A stretch of DNA of 38,760 nt from Oscillospiraceae bacterium (GTDB taxonomy: Bacteria > Bacillota > Clostridia > Oscillospirales > JAAYXM01). A model generated the notes under the pieces. That model was not told where the DNA came from. It saw nothing but the letters and a program-made list of their open reading frames with translations, and did no database searches. The translations under genes were made by a program, and so were the position numbers. The stretch covers positions 1 to 38,760 of the forward strand of contig JAFSIZ010000072.1 in the NCBI GenBank assembly GCA_017439555.1, in the 5' to 3' direction. Positions 6,878 to 17,280 of this stretch are shown here, one piece after another (the stretch's first letter is position 1; the number at the start of each line of letters is the position of its first letter).

Positions 6878-8206
6878 TTAATATTTCACGAGATATCTGT
6901 TGACTTCCCACTCGTGTACAGTGGTTATGTATTCGTGCCATTCAAGGCGCTTTGCTTCGATATATTTCGGAGCAATATGGCTTCCGATGGTATCCATAAG
7001 AAGCTCATCGTTTTCAAACTCATCAATCGCTTCGGAAAGATTTGCCGGAAGCGCACGGATGTTGTTGTTCTTAAGCTCGCGGTGTGACATTTCAAAGATG
7101 TTGGATTCTATTGAAGCAGGCGGCGTGAGATTTCTCTTGATTCCGTCAAGACCTGCCGCGAGAACCGCCGCAAATGCCAAATACGGATTTGCCGCAGGAT
7201 CAGGGTTTCTGATCTCAATGCGCGCGCCCTCGCCCGTCGCGCTCGGAACTCTGATGAGCGGACTTCTGTTTTTGGCTGACCACGCGATATATATCGGCGC
7301 TTCATAGCCTGCAACAAGGCGCTTATATGAATTTACTATCGGGTTTGTCACCGCACACATGCCGCGCGCGTGTTCTATGACGCCTGCGATGAAACAATAT
7401 GCCTCACGGCTTAAGCCAAGCTTATCCGACGGATCGAAGAATATGTTCTTTCCGTTCTTTGAAAGAGAAATATTTATATGCATACCCGAGCCTGCGATGC
7501 CATAGATCGGCTTTGGCATAAAGGTTGCGTGAAGCCCGTTTTTGTGGGCGATTGTCTTTACAAGAAGCTTGAAGGTTATAATGTTGTCTGCCGTTGTGAG
7601 CGCCTCGCCGTATTTGAAATCTATTTCGTGCTGGCTGTCAGCGTTTTCGTGATGGGATGCCTCGATTTCAAAGCCCATCTCCTCAAGATATTTGCACATC
7701 TCGCGGCGAACTGCCTCGTCTGTATCGACAGGGCCGAGGTCGAAATAACCTGCACGGTCGTTTCTTATGGCCGTCGGGTTGCCCTGCTCATCCGTCTTGA
7801 AGAGGAAGAACTCTGCCTCAGGTCCGATATTGACCGTATATCCCATATCTGCAGCCTCAGCCAGAACCCGTTTGAGCACACAGCGCGGATCGCCCATAAA
7901 CGGGTTTCCGTTTGTGTCATAAACATCGCAGATAAGACGTGCGACCTTGCCGCCGTCTTTAATCCAGGGCAATATCACAAATGAATTGAGATCCGGGCGG
8001 AGATACATATCAGACTCTTCAACGCGCACAAAGCCCTCGATGGACGAGCCATCGAACATGCACTTATTGTCAAGCGCACGCGAAAGCTGGCGCTCTGTGA
8101 TGGAAATATTTTTCATTGTGCCGAAAATATCGGTGAACTGAAGGCGTATGAACTTTACGTCTTCTTCTCTGACTATTCTTTCAATATCCTCTCGAGTGTA
8201 TCCCAT
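6878..8206 (-). CDS. glnA: Glutamine synthetase type I, feedback-regulated alpha form
   Basis: A 442-residue enzyme that makes glutamine from glutamate, ammonia and ATP, normally as a dodecamer. Visible motifs are the latch [10 protein letters not shown] (residues 50-59), the metal site [13 protein letters not shown] near residue 188, the ATP-binding [11 protein letters not shown], the glutamate-binding [13 protein letters not shown] and [13 protein letters not shown]. Arg61 in FVRVEESD aligns with the Bacillus arginine that mediates feedback inhibition by glutamine. The NLYD adenylylation region of the beta type is missing. Regulation is therefore expected by feedback, and the gene has its own promoter. 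TTGGAGG precedes the ATG. No GlnR-type operator was recognised in the short upstream gap. Confidence 0.98.
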   Translation of the reverse strand: MGYTREDIERIVREEDVKFIRLQFTDIFGTMKNISITERQLSRALDNKCMFDGSSIEGFVRVEESDMYLRPDLNSFVILPWIKDGGKVARLICDVYDTNGNPFMGDPRCVLKRVLAEAADMGYTVNIGPEAEFFLFKTDEQGNPTAIRNDRAGYFDLGPVDTDEAVRREMCKYLEEMGFEIEASHHENADSQHEIDFKYGEALTTADNIITFKLLVKTIAHKNGLHATFMPKPIYGIAGSGMHINISLSKNGKNIFFDPSDKLGLSREAYCFIAGVIEHARGMCAVTNPIVNSYKRLVAGYEAPIYIAWSAKNRSPLIRVPSATGEGARIEIRNPDPAANPYLAFAAVLAAGLDGIKRNLTPPASIESNIFEMSHRELKNNNIRALPANLSEAIDEFENDELLMDTIGSHIAPKYIEAKRLEWHEYITTVHEWEVNRYLVKY

Positions 8207-8238
8207 ACTGTGCCTCCAATGTTCCGGATTATCGTTTT

Positions 8239-8267
8239 ATTTTACCACGTATCGCAAAGTTTTTCAA
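8239..8267 (-). promoter_or_regulatory. Promoter for glnA-asnA
   Basis: TTGAAA (8267-8262), a 17-base spacer and TAAAAT (8244-8239) with an extended TGG before the -10 box. It fills the 64-base gap between the radical SAM gene's stop codon and the glnA start, with GGAGG near the ATG. Confidence 0.75.
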
Positions 8268-8270
8268 GCA

Positions 8271-9278
8271 TTATTTATTAATGAATCTCAGATTCATCTC
8301 TCCGTCAGCAATCTCTGCATCGCCTCTGACCGTCACCGTATCGAAGCCATAGGCCTCACAGAGCGCCTTGCGGTTGCTTTTTTTCTGCCCACTCATCACT
8401 GAAACGCGCTTCGGGCATACGCTGATTTCAAGAGCCTTACCTCTTTCTTCACAGCTGTCTATAAGCTTCTTTGCACGCGCAAGATATCTCGCAGACTGCG
8501 CCATCTCGCCGAGCGCAGGATGATACGCCCCGGCAAGAGCTTCACCGCCGGAAAGATCGTCCGTCGGGTTCAGGCCGAATCTTATGACAGGTATGCCACT
8601 CTCTTCAAAAATATCGAGAAGAGTTGCCCCGAGAGCTGCTGCCTGCTCCGGTGTTGCAGGTGTGTAGCTTCCGTTTCTCCAAAGCCGCTCAAGCGCTGTG
8701 TCGCGGATTACAACCGTCGGATATATCCTCACCCCGTCAGGGCGAAGGCGGCATATCTCACGCGCGGTTTCTATATCCTTTGCTTCATCCGAGCCGGGAA
8801 GATGCGTCATCATCTGCAGAATAAGCTCAAAGCCATATTCCTTTATAAGCGCGGCGGCGCGGCGTGTATCTGAGGATGAGTGTCCGCGCCCCGAGGACGC
8901 GAGCACATCGTCACACATTGATTGCGTGCCGAGCTCTATCGTTCTGACACCGCTTGTCCTGAGGATTTCAAGGCGCTCTGCATCAATGCTGTCAGGGCGC
9001 GTTGACAGGCGCAGGCTTTCCGCAAGTCCGCTATCCACAAACGGCTTTGCCGCATCGAGATATTCACACATAAGTTCTCTCGGAACAGCCGTGAAGCTGC
9101 CGCCGTAGAAAGCAATCTGAGGCCGCTCTCCCGAATATCCGAGAGCATCCTCTATAATGCGCTTCACATCAGCGCCGTCCGGAGCCGTGAGCGTTCCTGC
9201 AATCTTTTTCTGATTGCAGAACACACAGTCGTGTGGGCATCCGACATGGGGAATAAAAACAGGGATTATCGCGCCCAT
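8271..9278 (-). CDS. Radical SAM protein, Elp3-like family
   Basis: A 335-residue radical SAM enzyme. The cluster-binding motif is CPHDCVFC (Cys14, Cys18, Cys21), the spacing C-x3-C-x2-C. Further SAM-fold landmarks are FYGGSFTAVP (about residues 58-67), RLSTRPDSID and TIELGTQSM. LILQMMTHLPGSDEAKD follows near residue 153. The relation to the N-terminal half of Elp3 and to YhcC-like proteins suggests a role in RNA or protein modification, but no substrate can be named. Its ATG overlaps the rnc stop codon by one base (TAATG), so the two are translationally linked. In many Clostridia a gene of this type sits next to rnc, which suggests a linked but unproven RNA function. Confidence 0.88.
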   Translation of the reverse strand: MGAIIPVFIPHVGCPHDCVFCNQKKIAGTLTAPDGADVKRIIEDALGYSGERPQIAFYGGSFTAVPRELMCEYLDAAKPFVDSGLAESLRLSTRPDSIDAERLEILRTSGVRTIELGTQSMCDDVLASSGRGHSSSDTRRAAALIKEYGFELILQMMTHLPGSDEAKDIETAREICRLRPDGVRIYPTVVIRDTALERLWRNGSYTPATPEQAAALGATLLDIFEESGIPVIRFGLNPTDDLSGGEALAGAYHPALGEMAQSARYLARAKKLIDSCEERGKALEISVCPKRVSVMSGQKKSNRKALCEAYGFDTVTVRGDAEIADGEMNLRFINK

Positions 9279-9979
9279 TATTCCATTCCCATAAGCTTGA
9301 GAGCTTCATGTGCAGCCATCTGCTCCGCCTCTTTCTTGCTGTGCCCATAGCCTGTGCCGATATGGTTGCTGTTTATCATAACCTCGACAGTAAAGCTTCT
9401 CTCGTGATCGGGTCCTGTGGATTCGATAACGCGATAGGAAAGCTTCTCGCCGCGGTTTTTCTGGACGATTTCCTGAAGCGTCGTCTTATAGTCAGTGATG
9501 CTCCATTCGCCGCCCTTTTCAAATTCAAAAACAAACTGCTTTATAAATGCACGTGCGCTCTCCTCGCCCGAGTCAAGATATATTGCGCCGATAACCGCCT
9601 CAAACGCATCGGCAAGGATTGAATCGCGGTCACGTCCTCCGCCGCTCTCCTCTCCGTGGCCGAGCCTGAGCTCTGCGCCGAGACCGATTGCCCTCGCACG
9701 CTCACAGAGCGAGCCTGTGCATACGAGAGACGAACGCATTTTTGTGAGCTCGCCCTCCGGCTCATCTGGATATTTGTTGAAGAGATATAGCGCCGTGTTC
9801 ATTCCGAGCACGGAATCGCCGAGAAACTCAAAGCGCTCGTTGTCCTGCACGCCGCTTGCGCGGTTTTCGTTTGCATAGGAGCTGTGTGTCAGCGCGCGCT
9901 CGAGCAAAGAAATATTTTTAAAGGTATAGCCTATTGTATTCTGGAATTTTTCATAATTGCCTGTGGTTTTCTTACTCAT
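9278..9979 (-). CDS. rnc: Ribonuclease III
   Basis: A 233-residue double-strand-specific endonuclease that matures rRNA and, in Firmicutes, the SRP RNA. The signature NERFEFLGDSVLG is at residues 47-59, with Glu51 and Asp55 in the active site. Asp124 and Glu127 in ADAFEAVIGAIYLD complete the metal site. A double-stranded RNA binding domain fills about residues 165-233 (TTLQEIVQK, SKKEAEQMAAHEAL). The start ATG lies inside the last codons of plsX with an 8-base ATGAGTAA overlap, implying translational coupling. acpP, which often sits between plsX and rnc, is absent here. Confidence 0.98.
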   Translation of the reverse strand: MSKKTTGNYEKFQNTIGYTFKNISLLERALTHSSYANENRASGVQDNERFEFLGDSVLGMNTALYLFNKYPDEPEGELTKMRSSLVCTGSLCERARAIGLGAELRLGHGEESGGGRDRDSILADAFEAVIGAIYLDSGEESARAFIKQFVFEFEKGGEWSITDYKTTLQEIVQKNRGEKLSYRVIESTGPDHERSFTVEVMINSNHIGTGYGHSKKEAEQMAAHEALKLMGME

Positions 9980-10997
9980 CTGCTTCGTTTCCTTCTTTCA
10001 GGCTCTCTGCAAGAGATGCCGCAATGCCGGATTCAACATATTCCGACGCCTGCACTATGCAATGGTAGACAGATCTTGCCTTTGTCGAGCCGTGAGCCTT
10101 TATGACAGGCTTTCTGATGCCGAGAAGCGGAGCGCCTCCTGCATCGTTGTAATCTATCTTCTTTTTAAAGCCTGCGATGTTTTTTCTGACCATAAGCCCT
10201 GCAAGCTTTCCGAGGAGCGAGGACATAAACATACCCTTGAGCTCACGCGCAAAGTAAAGCCCTACACCCTCAACAGTCTTGAGGTAGACATTACCCGAAA
10301 AGCCATCGGCCACTATGACGTCTGCCGCACCGAGCGGACCGTCGCGTCCCTCGATATTTCCTATGAAATTGATGATGCCCTTATCTCCTGCTGCCTTAAG
10401 AAGCTTATATGCCTCCTGATGCACAGCATCTCCCTTGTGCTCCTCCTCACCGTTGTTGAGAAGACCGACCTTCGGGCTCTTCACGCCCAGCGCACGCTCG
10501 GAATATGCCGAGCCCATAAGCGCAAACTGATAGAGATATTCGGGTGTACATTCGGCATTTGCACCGCTGTCTATGAGAATGGCAACGCCTGTTGCCGTCG
10601 GTATTATCGGAGCAAGTGCCGCGCGGCGAATGCCCCTGATACGTTTTACGATAAGCGTCGCCTGTGTCAGAAGTGCTCCCGTGTTGCCGCAGGAAACCAC
10701 AGCATCGCCTTTTCCTTCTGCAAGTGTGCGGAGCGCGACTGTCATCGAGGAATCAGGCTTTGCCTTCATAGATTTGAGCGGGTCATCGTGCATATCAACA
10801 ACCTCTGTGGCCGGAATGATGCTTATTTTTGCTGAATATTTGCCATCCGGGTCTTCCTGCTTCATAAGCGAGATCAGTTCATCCTCCGCGCCGACGAGAG
10901 CAATCTCAACATCGTGTTCGGCAAGCGACATATATGCGCCCTTGACAAATTCTGCGGCACCGTGGTCGCCGCCCATTGCATCAAGTATTATTCTCAT
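9972..10997 (-). CDS. plsX: Phosphate acyltransferase PlsX
   Basis: A 341-residue enzyme that moves fatty acyl groups from acyl carrier protein to phosphate, giving the acyl-phosphate used by PlsY in phospholipid synthesis. It is peripheral at the cytosolic face of the membrane. The N-terminus [13 protein letters not shown] is diagnostic, with [27 protein letters not shown] and [15 protein letters not shown] further along. The C-terminal [13 protein letters not shown] is also typical. It overlaps the trmFO stop by the 4-base ATGA and the rnc start by 8 bases. Usual partners fabD, fapR and acpP are not next to it. Confidence 0.98.
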   Translation of the reverse strand: MRIILDAMGGDHGAAEFVKGAYMSLAEHDVEIALVGAEDELISLMKQEDPDGKYSAKISIIPATEVVDMHDDPLKSMKAKPDSSMTVALRTLAEGKGDAVVSCGNTGALLTQATLIVKRIRGIRRAALAPIIPTATGVAILIDSGANAECTPEYLYQFALMGSAYSERALGVKSPKVGLLNNGEEEHKGDAVHQEAYKLLKAAGDKGIINFIGNIEGRDGPLGAADVIVADGFSGNVYLKTVEGVGLYFARELKGMFMSSLLGKLAGLMVRKNIAGFKKKIDYNDAGGAPLLGIRKPVIKAHGSTKARSVYHCIVQASEYVESGIAASLAESLKEGNEADE

Positions 10998-12322
10998 ATC
11001 TCAACCAGCCCCATCTGTAAATTTTTTGCAATTTCATCTATAGCCTCAAGCGAGCGCGCCGCAAGCGCCGCGTTCTTTTCCTTTTTGACCTTAACGCGGT
11101 AGCCGAGCGGCGGCATTATTCCGAAATTTATGTTCATCGGCTGGAAATCGCCGACGCTTCCCGAGCTTACATACATCCCAAGCGCTCCGATTGCCGTCGT
11201 CTGCGGAAAAACAGGAGGCTCTTTCCCACACAGCCTGCACGCAAGTGAAAGCCCTGCGTACAGCCCGGAGGATGCTGATTCAACATAACCCTCAACGCCT
11301 GTCATCTGCCCTGCAAAATAGAGCTTGTTGTCGCCCTTTACCGAATAATCGGGATTAAGCAGACCCGGAGATTTTATATATGTGTTTCTGTGCATCACGC
11401 CATAGCGCACAAATTCCGCATTCTCAAGCCCCGGAATGAGCGAGAACACGCGCTTCTGCTCGCCGAATCTGAGGTGTGTCTGAAAGCCGACTATGTTATA
11501 GAGCGTGCCTTCGCGGTTGTCGCGGCGAAGCTGCACAACTGCAAACGGCGTCTGCCCCGTTTTCGGATCGCGAAGCCCGACAGGCTTGAGCGGACCGTAG
11601 CAAAGCGTATCAAAGCCGCGCCGTCCCATTACCTCAACAGGCATACAGCCCTCAAACACCTTATCGTCCTCAAAGCCGTGAACCTCTGCCTCCTCTGCGG
11701 ATATCAGCGCTTCACGGAATGTGCGGTATTCTTCCTCTGTCATCGGGCAATTTATATAATCTGCTGTGCCTTTGTCATAGCGCGATTTGAAATATGCACG
11801 CTCCATATTTATGCTTTCAAATGTAACTATAGGTGCGGCGGCATCGAAAAATCCGAGAAACTCCTGCCCACCGAAATATTCTCTTATGGAATTGCCGAGC
11901 GGTTCACGCGTGAGCGGACCCGTCGCAACTATGAGCGGCCTTTTATCGGAAAGCTCGGAAACCTCTTCGTTTACAACCGTTATATTTTTGTGGGAGCGTA
12001 TTTTCTCTGTTATATACTCCGAAAAACGCACACGGTCAACAGCGAGCGCACCGCCTGCTTCAACGCGAGTCGCATCCGCCGCTTCCATAACAAGCGAGCC
12101 AAGCCTTCTCATCTCTTCCTTGAGAAGCCCGACTGCGTTTTCAACACCTGCTGCGCGGAGGGAATTTGAGCAGACAAGCTCTGCAAACCCCTCTGATTTA
12201 TGCGCAGGCGTAAACGCCTTTGGCTTCATTTCATAAAGCGTTACCGACACGCCGCGGCGCGCAAGCTGCCAGGCTGCTTCGCAGCCTGCAAGCCCGGCAC
12301 CGTAAACATATGCATTACTCAC
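10994..12322 (-). CDS. trmFO: Methylenetetrahydrofolate-tRNA uridine-54 C5-methyltransferase TrmFO
   Basis: A 442-residue flavoprotein that makes 5-methyluridine 54 in the T loop of tRNAs, using methylenetetrahydrofolate and FADH2. The FAD fold starts at [28 protein letters not shown] and the Cys in [12 protein letters not shown] match the two catalytic cysteines. Later landmarks are [17 protein letters not shown] and [19 protein letters not shown]. The start is GTG at 12322, with GGAGAAG upstream; a longer frame upstream is only an antiframe of the Lys-rich topA tail. It overlaps the topA end by the 8 bases GTGAGTAA. Confidence 0.97.
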   Translation of the reverse strand: MSNAYVYGAGLAGCEAAWQLARRGVSVTLYEMKPKAFTPAHKSEGFAELVCSNSLRAAGVENAVGLLKEEMRRLGSLVMEAADATRVEAGGALAVDRVRFSEYITEKIRSHKNITVVNEEVSELSDKRPLIVATGPLTREPLGNSIREYFGGQEFLGFFDAAAPIVTFESINMERAYFKSRYDKGTADYINCPMTEEEYRTFREALISAEEAEVHGFEDDKVFEGCMPVEVMGRRGFDTLCYGPLKPVGLRDPKTGQTPFAVVQLRRDNREGTLYNIVGFQTHLRFGEQKRVFSLIPGLENAEFVRYGVMHRNTYIKSPGLLNPDYSVKGDNKLYFAGQMTGVEGYVESASSGLYAGLSLACRLCGKEPPVFPQTTAIGALGMYVSSGSVGDFQPMNINFGIMPPLGYRVKVKKEKNAALAARSLEAIDEIAKNLQMGLVEI

Positions 12323-14531
12323 TCTTTTTCTTCTCCGCTGTCTTCTTTCTTCCCGCCGTTGATTTTTTGGCAGCTGTCTTTTTTGTCGCAGTCTTTGAGG
12401 AAGCCTTTTTAGCCGATTTCTTCGGCTTGTCTTCCTTCTTCTTATATTCCTGCGGCTCATATCTCTCGCAATCGGGGTTTGCGCAGAACGCCTTTTTCGG
12501 GCCTCTTCCCGAGCGCTTATACATCGTTTTGCCGCATATCTCACACTTTGCCTCCTGCGGAACATCCCAGGTCATAAACGTACACTCGGGGAAGTTCTCA
12601 CAGCCATAATAGGAATAGCCGTTCTTTGATTTTTTCTTGAGGATCTGGCCTCCGCACGTCGGGCACTCTCCCGGCGTTTTTTCGACAATCGCCTTGGTGT
12701 TCTTACACTCAGGGAATCCCGGGCAGGCAAGGAATTTGCCGAATCTGCCCGATTTTATGACCATATTTTTTCCGCAGAGCTCGCAGACCTCATCCGTCAC
12801 CTCATCCGGGACCTTGAGACGTTTTCCCTCGAGAGCCGTCTCTGCGGCCTCAAGCTCTTCTGCAAACGGGCCATAGAAATCAGAAAGCGTGCTCTTCCAA
12901 TCCTTCTTGCCCTCCTCGACCTCGTCGAGAGTTTCTTCCATATGTGCCGTGAATTCGACATCCACAATATCGCTGAACTGATCAACCATAAGGCTGTTTA
13001 CAACCTCGCCAAGCGGCGTCGGCTTAAGGCTCTTGCCCTCTTTTATGACATACTCGCGATTGAGTATTGTCGTAATTGTCGGCGCATAGGTGCTCGGGCG
13101 CCCGACGCCCTTTTCCTCCATCGCCTTGATGAGGCTTCCGTCTGTATAGCGCGCAGGCGGTGCTGTGAAATGCTGCTCGCTCTTCTCGCCCTCAAATATG
13201 AGCTTCTCGCCCTCGCGAAGATCGGGAAGCACCTGATTCTCCGTTTCCTCCTGCTCTGCCGCCATATCCGAATAAACCGCAGTGTAGCCGCGGAAGGCAA
13301 TGCGAGAGCTGGTTGCGCGGAAAATATATTCATTCGCCGCAATATCTACGCTCATTGTGTCATATACAGCTGTTTCCATCTGACACGCCACAAATCTCGA
13401 CCATATGACGCGATAGAGCTTATACTGATCTGCCGTGAGGCTCTTCTTTATCCTATCCGGCGTCAGGAACACGTCTGCAGGGCGGATTGCCTCGTGGGCA
13501 TCCTGTGCGCTCTTCTTCGTCTTGAACACGCGGCGCGATTTCGGAAGGTATTCCGCACCATAGGCATCCGTGATATAGTTGCGCACTGCATAAATCGCCT
13601 CATCTGCGATACGCAGTGAGTCTGTTCTCATATATGTGATGAGACCGGTCGAGCCCATTCCCTCGATATCGACACCTTCATAAAGCTGCTGTGCTATCGT
13701 CATCGTGCGGCTCGGCGACATTCCGAAGCGGCGCGAAGCCTCCTGCTGGAGCGTTGAGGTTATGAACGGCGGCACAGGTGAGCGCTTTTTCTGACCGCGC
13801 TTTATTGTCTTGACAAAAAACTCGGCATTTCTGATGCTCTGAATAATCTTGTCTGTTTCCTCTGCCGATTCAGGCTCTATCTTTTTCTTCTCTGTGCCAT
13901 GGAACTTCGCAGGGAAGCGCCCCTCGTCAGGAGCAATGCGCGAGAAATTCGCGTCTATCGTCCAGAATTCACGCGGCACAAATTCGCGGATTTCGTTTTC
14001 GCGGTCGATAACGAGACGTGTTGCAACAGACTGCACACGCCCTGCCGAAAGACCGTAGCGCACCTTTTTCCAGAGCAGTGGCGAAAGCTTATAGCCGACG
14101 ATTCTGTCAAGCAATCTTCTCGCCTGCTGTGCGTTTACGAGATTTTCATCTATATCGCGCGGATTCTTTATACCTTCGAGGATTGCATTTTTTGTAATCT
14201 CATTGAAGGTTACGCGCTTTGTCTTTTTCGGGTCAAGCCCCAGAAGCTCTTTAAGGTGCCACGATATTGCCTCGCCCTCGCGGTCAGGGTCAGTTGCGAG
14301 ATATATTGCATCGCTTTCCTCCGCGAGTGAGCGAAGCTCCTTTATAAGCGCGCTCTTACCCCGGATTGCGAGATATTTCGGCACGAAACCGCCTTCAATA
14401 TCTATTCCTATATCGCTTTTGGGCAGGTCTCTCAGATGCCCCATCGAGGCCATTACCTTATATTTGCTTCCCAGATGCTTTCCTATTGTCTTGACCTTGG
14501 TGGGAGACTCCACTATTACAAGATATGACAT
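12315..14531 (-). CDS. topA: DNA topoisomerase I
   Basis: A 738-residue type IA topoisomerase that relaxes negative supercoils. The Toprim domain spans about residues 1-115 with DPDREGE at 81-87. The active-site Tyr300 is in [10 protein letters not shown], and [13 protein letters not shown] is at 255-267. Three C-terminal zinc ribbons follow: Cys583/586/603/609, Cys623/626/644/650 and Cys663/666/683/688. The last 40 residues are a Lys- and Ala-rich, histone H1-like tail (about 698-738) likely to grip DNA. ACGGAGCG lies before the ATG. The dprA stop is 44 bases upstream, giving the classical dprA-topA-trmFO order. Confidence 0.98.
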   Translation of the reverse strand: MSYLVIVESPTKVKTIGKHLGSKYKVMASMGHLRDLPKSDIGIDIEGGFVPKYLAIRGKSALIKELRSLAEESDAIYLATDPDREGEAISWHLKELLGLDPKKTKRVTFNEITKNAILEGIKNPRDIDENLVNAQQARRLLDRIVGYKLSPLLWKKVRYGLSAGRVQSVATRLVIDRENEIREFVPREFWTIDANFSRIAPDEGRFPAKFHGTEKKKIEPESAEETDKIIQSIRNAEFFVKTIKRGQKKRSPVPPFITSTLQQEASRRFGMSPSRTMTIAQQLYEGVDIEGMGSTGLITYMRTDSLRIADEAIYAVRNYITDAYGAEYLPKSRRVFKTKKSAQDAHEAIRPADVFLTPDRIKKSLTADQYKLYRVIWSRFVACQMETAVYDTMSVDIAANEYIFRATSSRIAFRGYTAVYSDMAAEQEETENQVLPDLREGEKLIFEGEKSEQHFTAPPARYTDGSLIKAMEEKGVGRPSTYAPTITTILNREYVIKEGKSLKPTPLGEVVNSLMVDQFSDIVDVEFTAHMEETLDEVEEGKKDWKSTLSDFYGPFAEELEAAETALEGKRLKVPDEVTDEVCELCGKNMVIKSGRFGKFLACPGFPECKNTKAIVEKTPGECPTCGGQILKKKSKNGYSYYGCENFPECTFMTWDVPQEAKCEICGKTMYKRSGRGPKKAFCANPDCERYEPQEYKKKEDKPKKSAKKASSKTATKKTAAKKSTAGRKKTAEKKKSE

Positions 14532-14575
14532 ATATTCGCTCCGTTTCCGCCGCGAAACCGCGGCTTATGTGTAAA

Positions 14576-15724
14576 CTATTTCTTTATATTTACCGTAAAC
14601 CTTCCGCCCGGAAGCTGCTTTACGCATCCGCGTATTTCAAGCAACGTCAGAAGTGAAAGGACCTTTTGCATTTTCATTCCGCACTGCCGGGCAATGTCAT
14701 CTGCACGAAGCTCAGACATGCCTATCGTTGCGATAATTTTCCGGTCATCTGAAGAGAATTTTTCAAGATAACCTTCAGGAAGCGATTCTTCCTTCTTTTC
14801 CACAGTTTTTTCCGGAACTCTGACTTTTCTTTCCAGATCGATACTGCCACCCAAAACGCCTTCATATTCCGAAAGCACATCGCGCCCGGACATAACCGGG
14901 ATTGCTCCGTCCCTCAGAAGCCTGTTCGAGCCTGCTCCTGCACCGTCGAGAATTCCTGACGGCACAACAAACACATCGCGGTTCTGCTCAAGTGCATGCG
15001 AGGCGGTTATCAGTGCGCCGCTCTTCTCCGGCGCTTCTATCAGGACAGTGCCGAGGCTTATTCCGCTTATCAGCCTGTTGCGTATCGGAAAGGTGCTCCT
15101 CGAAGGGCCGACGCCCGGAGCATATTCGGATATTACCGTTCCGTTTTTTATTACCTTTTCAAGCAGCGATTTATTCTCTCTCGGATAGCATATGTCAACG
15201 CCGCAGCCAAACACGGCAATCACTTTGCCGCCGGCATCAAGCGCGCCGCGCGCGGCTGACGAATCTATCCCCTTTGCAAGCCCCGTGACTACTGTCGCCC
15301 CATAGGACGCAAGCTCACCGCCGAGCTTTTCCGCTGACGCTTTACCGGCATCTGTGGCATTGCGCGTGCCGACTATGGCAATCGACACACCGCCGGCATC
15401 AAGCTCTGCTCCCCTTGCATAGAGCACACACGGCGGATTTGATATATTGAGAAGCTGCGGCGGATATTCGCTGCTTTCTCTTGTTATGATACGTATTCCT
15501 TTTTTTCTGCAGGTGATAACGATTTTCTCCGCTTCGTCAAGGCTCTTTTCACAGAGCTTTGCTATGCTGCGCGGATTTCTTGTTTCCAATATCCTTATAT
15601 ATTCCTCGCGGCCTGCTGAATAAACCGCATTCGCTGTGCCGAAATACGAAAGGAGGCGATGTGACTTTTGTGATCCTGCACCGGATGCAAGAGAGAGCCA
15701 CACCCATTTTTCAAGCTCTGCCAT
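14576..15724 (-). CDS. dprA: DNA processing protein DprA
   Basis: A 382-residue protein that protects incoming single-stranded DNA and loads RecA during transformation. An N-terminal helical region leads into the Rossmann-like core (SIAIVGTRNATDAG near residues 112-125, TGLAKGIDSSAARGAL, VFGCGVDICYPREN, SEYAPG, FPIRNRLISG). A winged helix, DprA_WH type, covers about residues 325-382 (ADDIARQCGMKMQKVLSLL). ATG at 15724 is chosen because AGGTGAGG sits six bases upstream; GTG at 15736 is too close to that site. No other competence gene is in the window. Confidence 0.96.
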   Translation of the reverse strand: MAELEKWVWLSLASGAGSQKSHRLLSYFGTANAVYSAGREEYIRILETRNPRSIAKLCEKSLDEAEKIVITCRKKGIRIITRESSEYPPQLLNISNPPCVLYARGAELDAGGVSIAIVGTRNATDAGKASAEKLGGELASYGATVVTGLAKGIDSSAARGALDAGGKVIAVFGCGVDICYPRENKSLLEKVIKNGTVISEYAPGVGPSRSTFPIRNRLISGISLGTVLIEAPEKSGALITASHALEQNRDVFVVPSGILDGAGAGSNRLLRDGAIPVMSGRDVLSEYEGVLGGSIDLERKVRVPEKTVEKKEESLPEGYLEKFSSDDRKIIATIGMSELRADDIARQCGMKMQKVLSLLTLLEIRGCVKQLPGGRFTVNIKK

Positions 15725-15732
15725 ACAAAACC

Positions 15733-16485
15733 TCACCTTCCGCTCATCTTATACATAAATATCGATGCCGCAACCGCTGCGTTGAGTGACTCTGCACCGC
15801 CGCGCATCGGGATAATGACGCTTGCATCAGCAAGCTGCGCCACCTCGCGGCGGACACCGTTTCCTTCGTTTCCTATGATGACGGCGGCATTGTTAAGATC
15901 TGTATCCGGAAGCTCCATAACGTCTCCGTAAAGCTCAGAGGCATATACCTTCATTCCCTCTGCACGAAGGCGCGGAATAAGCTCTGTGAAGTCTGCCGAA
16001 ACAACCGGGACTCTGAAAATAGAGCCCATAGCCGAGCGCACCGTCTTGGGATTGTATATGTCTGCACAGCCGTCCTCAAACACTGCACCTATTCCGAAAG
16101 CATCTGCAGTGCGGATAATCGTGCCGAGGTTTCCCGTGTCCTGCAATCTGTCGAGCAGGAGGGCACACGGCATAGCTTTATATTCCGCCTTTTTCATTCT
16201 GCACGTGAAGATGACACTCTGTGCGGTTTTGAGCGTCGTTATGCTGTCCAGAATGTCCTGAGGTGCAACACATATCTTCGCACCCGGAATATCCGGAAGC
16301 CTCTCTGCCGCAACCTCGCTTGCCAGCACAAGAGGTATCTCCATATGCTCGGCCACAGCCTCAAGCAAAAGCTTTTCGCCGTCGCACACAAACTCACCTG
16401 CGCTGTGGCGCAGATCACGTTCACGTGAGAGCGCACGGATATATTTGACCGTCTTGTTCTGGCGGCTTGTAATTCTTTCAATCAT
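15733..16485 (-). CDS. TrmH-family (SpoU) 23S rRNA 2'-O-methyltransferase
   Basis: A 250-residue knotted methyltransferase. The N-terminal substrate-binding domain begins with ITSRQNKTVKYIRALSRERD and the EFVCDGEKLL segment. The catalytic SPOUT domain has LLDRLQDTGNLGTIIRTADA (motif 1), IIGNEGNGVRREV (motif 2) and IIPMRGGAESLNAAVAASI (motif 3). This is the RlmB/YsgA-like branch, which methylates ribose in 23S rRNA or tRNA; the exact site cannot be assigned. It ends eight bases before the dprA start. AGGTGC lies close to the ATG. Confidence 0.92.
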   Translation of the reverse strand: MIERITSRQNKTVKYIRALSRERDLRHSAGEFVCDGEKLLLEAVAEHMEIPLVLASEVAAERLPDIPGAKICVAPQDILDSITTLKTAQSVIFTCRMKKAEYKAMPCALLLDRLQDTGNLGTIIRTADAFGIGAVFEDGCADIYNPKTVRSAMGSIFRVPVVSADFTELIPRLRAEGMKVYASELYGDVMELPDTDLNNAAVIIGNEGNGVRREVAQLADASVIIPMRGGAESLNAAVAASIFMYKMSGR

Positions 16486-16512
16486 ATCCGTGCACCTCCC
16501 GTTGCATTTTTC

Positions 16513-17241
16513 TTATTTTCCCGAAAGAAGCCCTGAAAGCACAATGCCTGCTGTTTCATATTTTTTGGCTATGCGCTCGTTCTTCATTCTCGGCTCTGTC
16601 TTTACCTTTATTGCGGCATAGATGCCGTCTCTGTGGTTTATTCCGATTTTCTCTATTATCGGAAGCTCGTCCACTCTTACATAATATTCGTTCTCGCTTT
16701 CGATGCCGAAGCCTGAAAGCGGCTCAAACGCGCCTTCCTTTGCATACCACTCTGCATATCTGCGGTCAAAGAAGAAGAGCAGCACCTCATCGTTTGCCAT
16801 GCTTACCGATATCTTATCACGGCTTGCTGCGCTGTATTCGTCAACAGCCAGAGCCTGATCACCCGAGCCCATAATGCTCTCAACACTCAGCATCTGATGG
16901 CCGACCTTCGGCTTTTGCACTTCCCCATCGTCAGGGTCTTCATCAACAACCTCAATAAATCCACCGAGGTAATCGGAAAACTCTCTCATCTGCTCAACAT
17001 CCGCAAACACCGAGCCTGCGAGAATATAATCGAGATCGTTATATTCGCGGTTTGTGACATCCGATATCAGCATACACGCAAGAACGATTGCGACAATCAC
17101 GCCGAGCGTCAGCCAGCGAAAATGGAACCAATAGACGTTTTTGAACCAATATTTCAATTTTTCCCAAAAGCTCGCATCCCCCATAAAGCTCCCCGGCTTG
17201 AACACCGCGAAAACATCGCGTGAATCTCTGCTCTTTTTCAT
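16513..17241 (-). CDS. Single-pass membrane protein, function unknown
   Basis: A 242-residue protein not recognised as a named family. About 42 N-terminal residues, rich in aromatic and basic residues (WEKLKYWFKNVYWFHF), precede one membrane helix at about 43-60 (LTLGVIVAIVLACMLISD). The remaining 180 residues would lie outside if the positive-inside rule holds. They are acidic around EVVDEDPDDGEV and mixed alpha/beta later. No lipobox or signal peptidase site is visible. The start is ATG at 17241 with AGAAAGGA upstream. It lies 39 bases after lysS and 27 bases before the methyltransferase gene, so it is probably part of the same run. A role in membrane or wall biology is only a guess. Confidence 0.75.
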   Translation of the reverse strand: MKKSRDSRDVFAVFKPGSFMGDASFWEKLKYWFKNVYWFHFRWLTLGVIVAIVLACMLISDVTNREYNDLDYILAGSVFADVEQMREFSDYLGGFIEVVDEDPDDGEVQKPKVGHQMLSVESIMGSGDQALAVDEYSAASRDKISVSMANDEVLLFFFDRRYAEWYAKEGAFEPLSGFGIESENEYYVRVDELPIIEKIGINHRDGIYAAIKVKTEPRMKNERIAKKYETAGIVLSGLLSGK

Positions 17242-17280
17242 ATTCTGCGATTCCTTTCTTGCTTTATGGATTTATCCCTC

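Noticed and set aside
12323-12565. 81-residue basic extension of TrmFO.
   Set aside because: It is only the shifted frame of the Lys-rich end of topA; the conserved flavin-binding start begins at the GTG at 12322.
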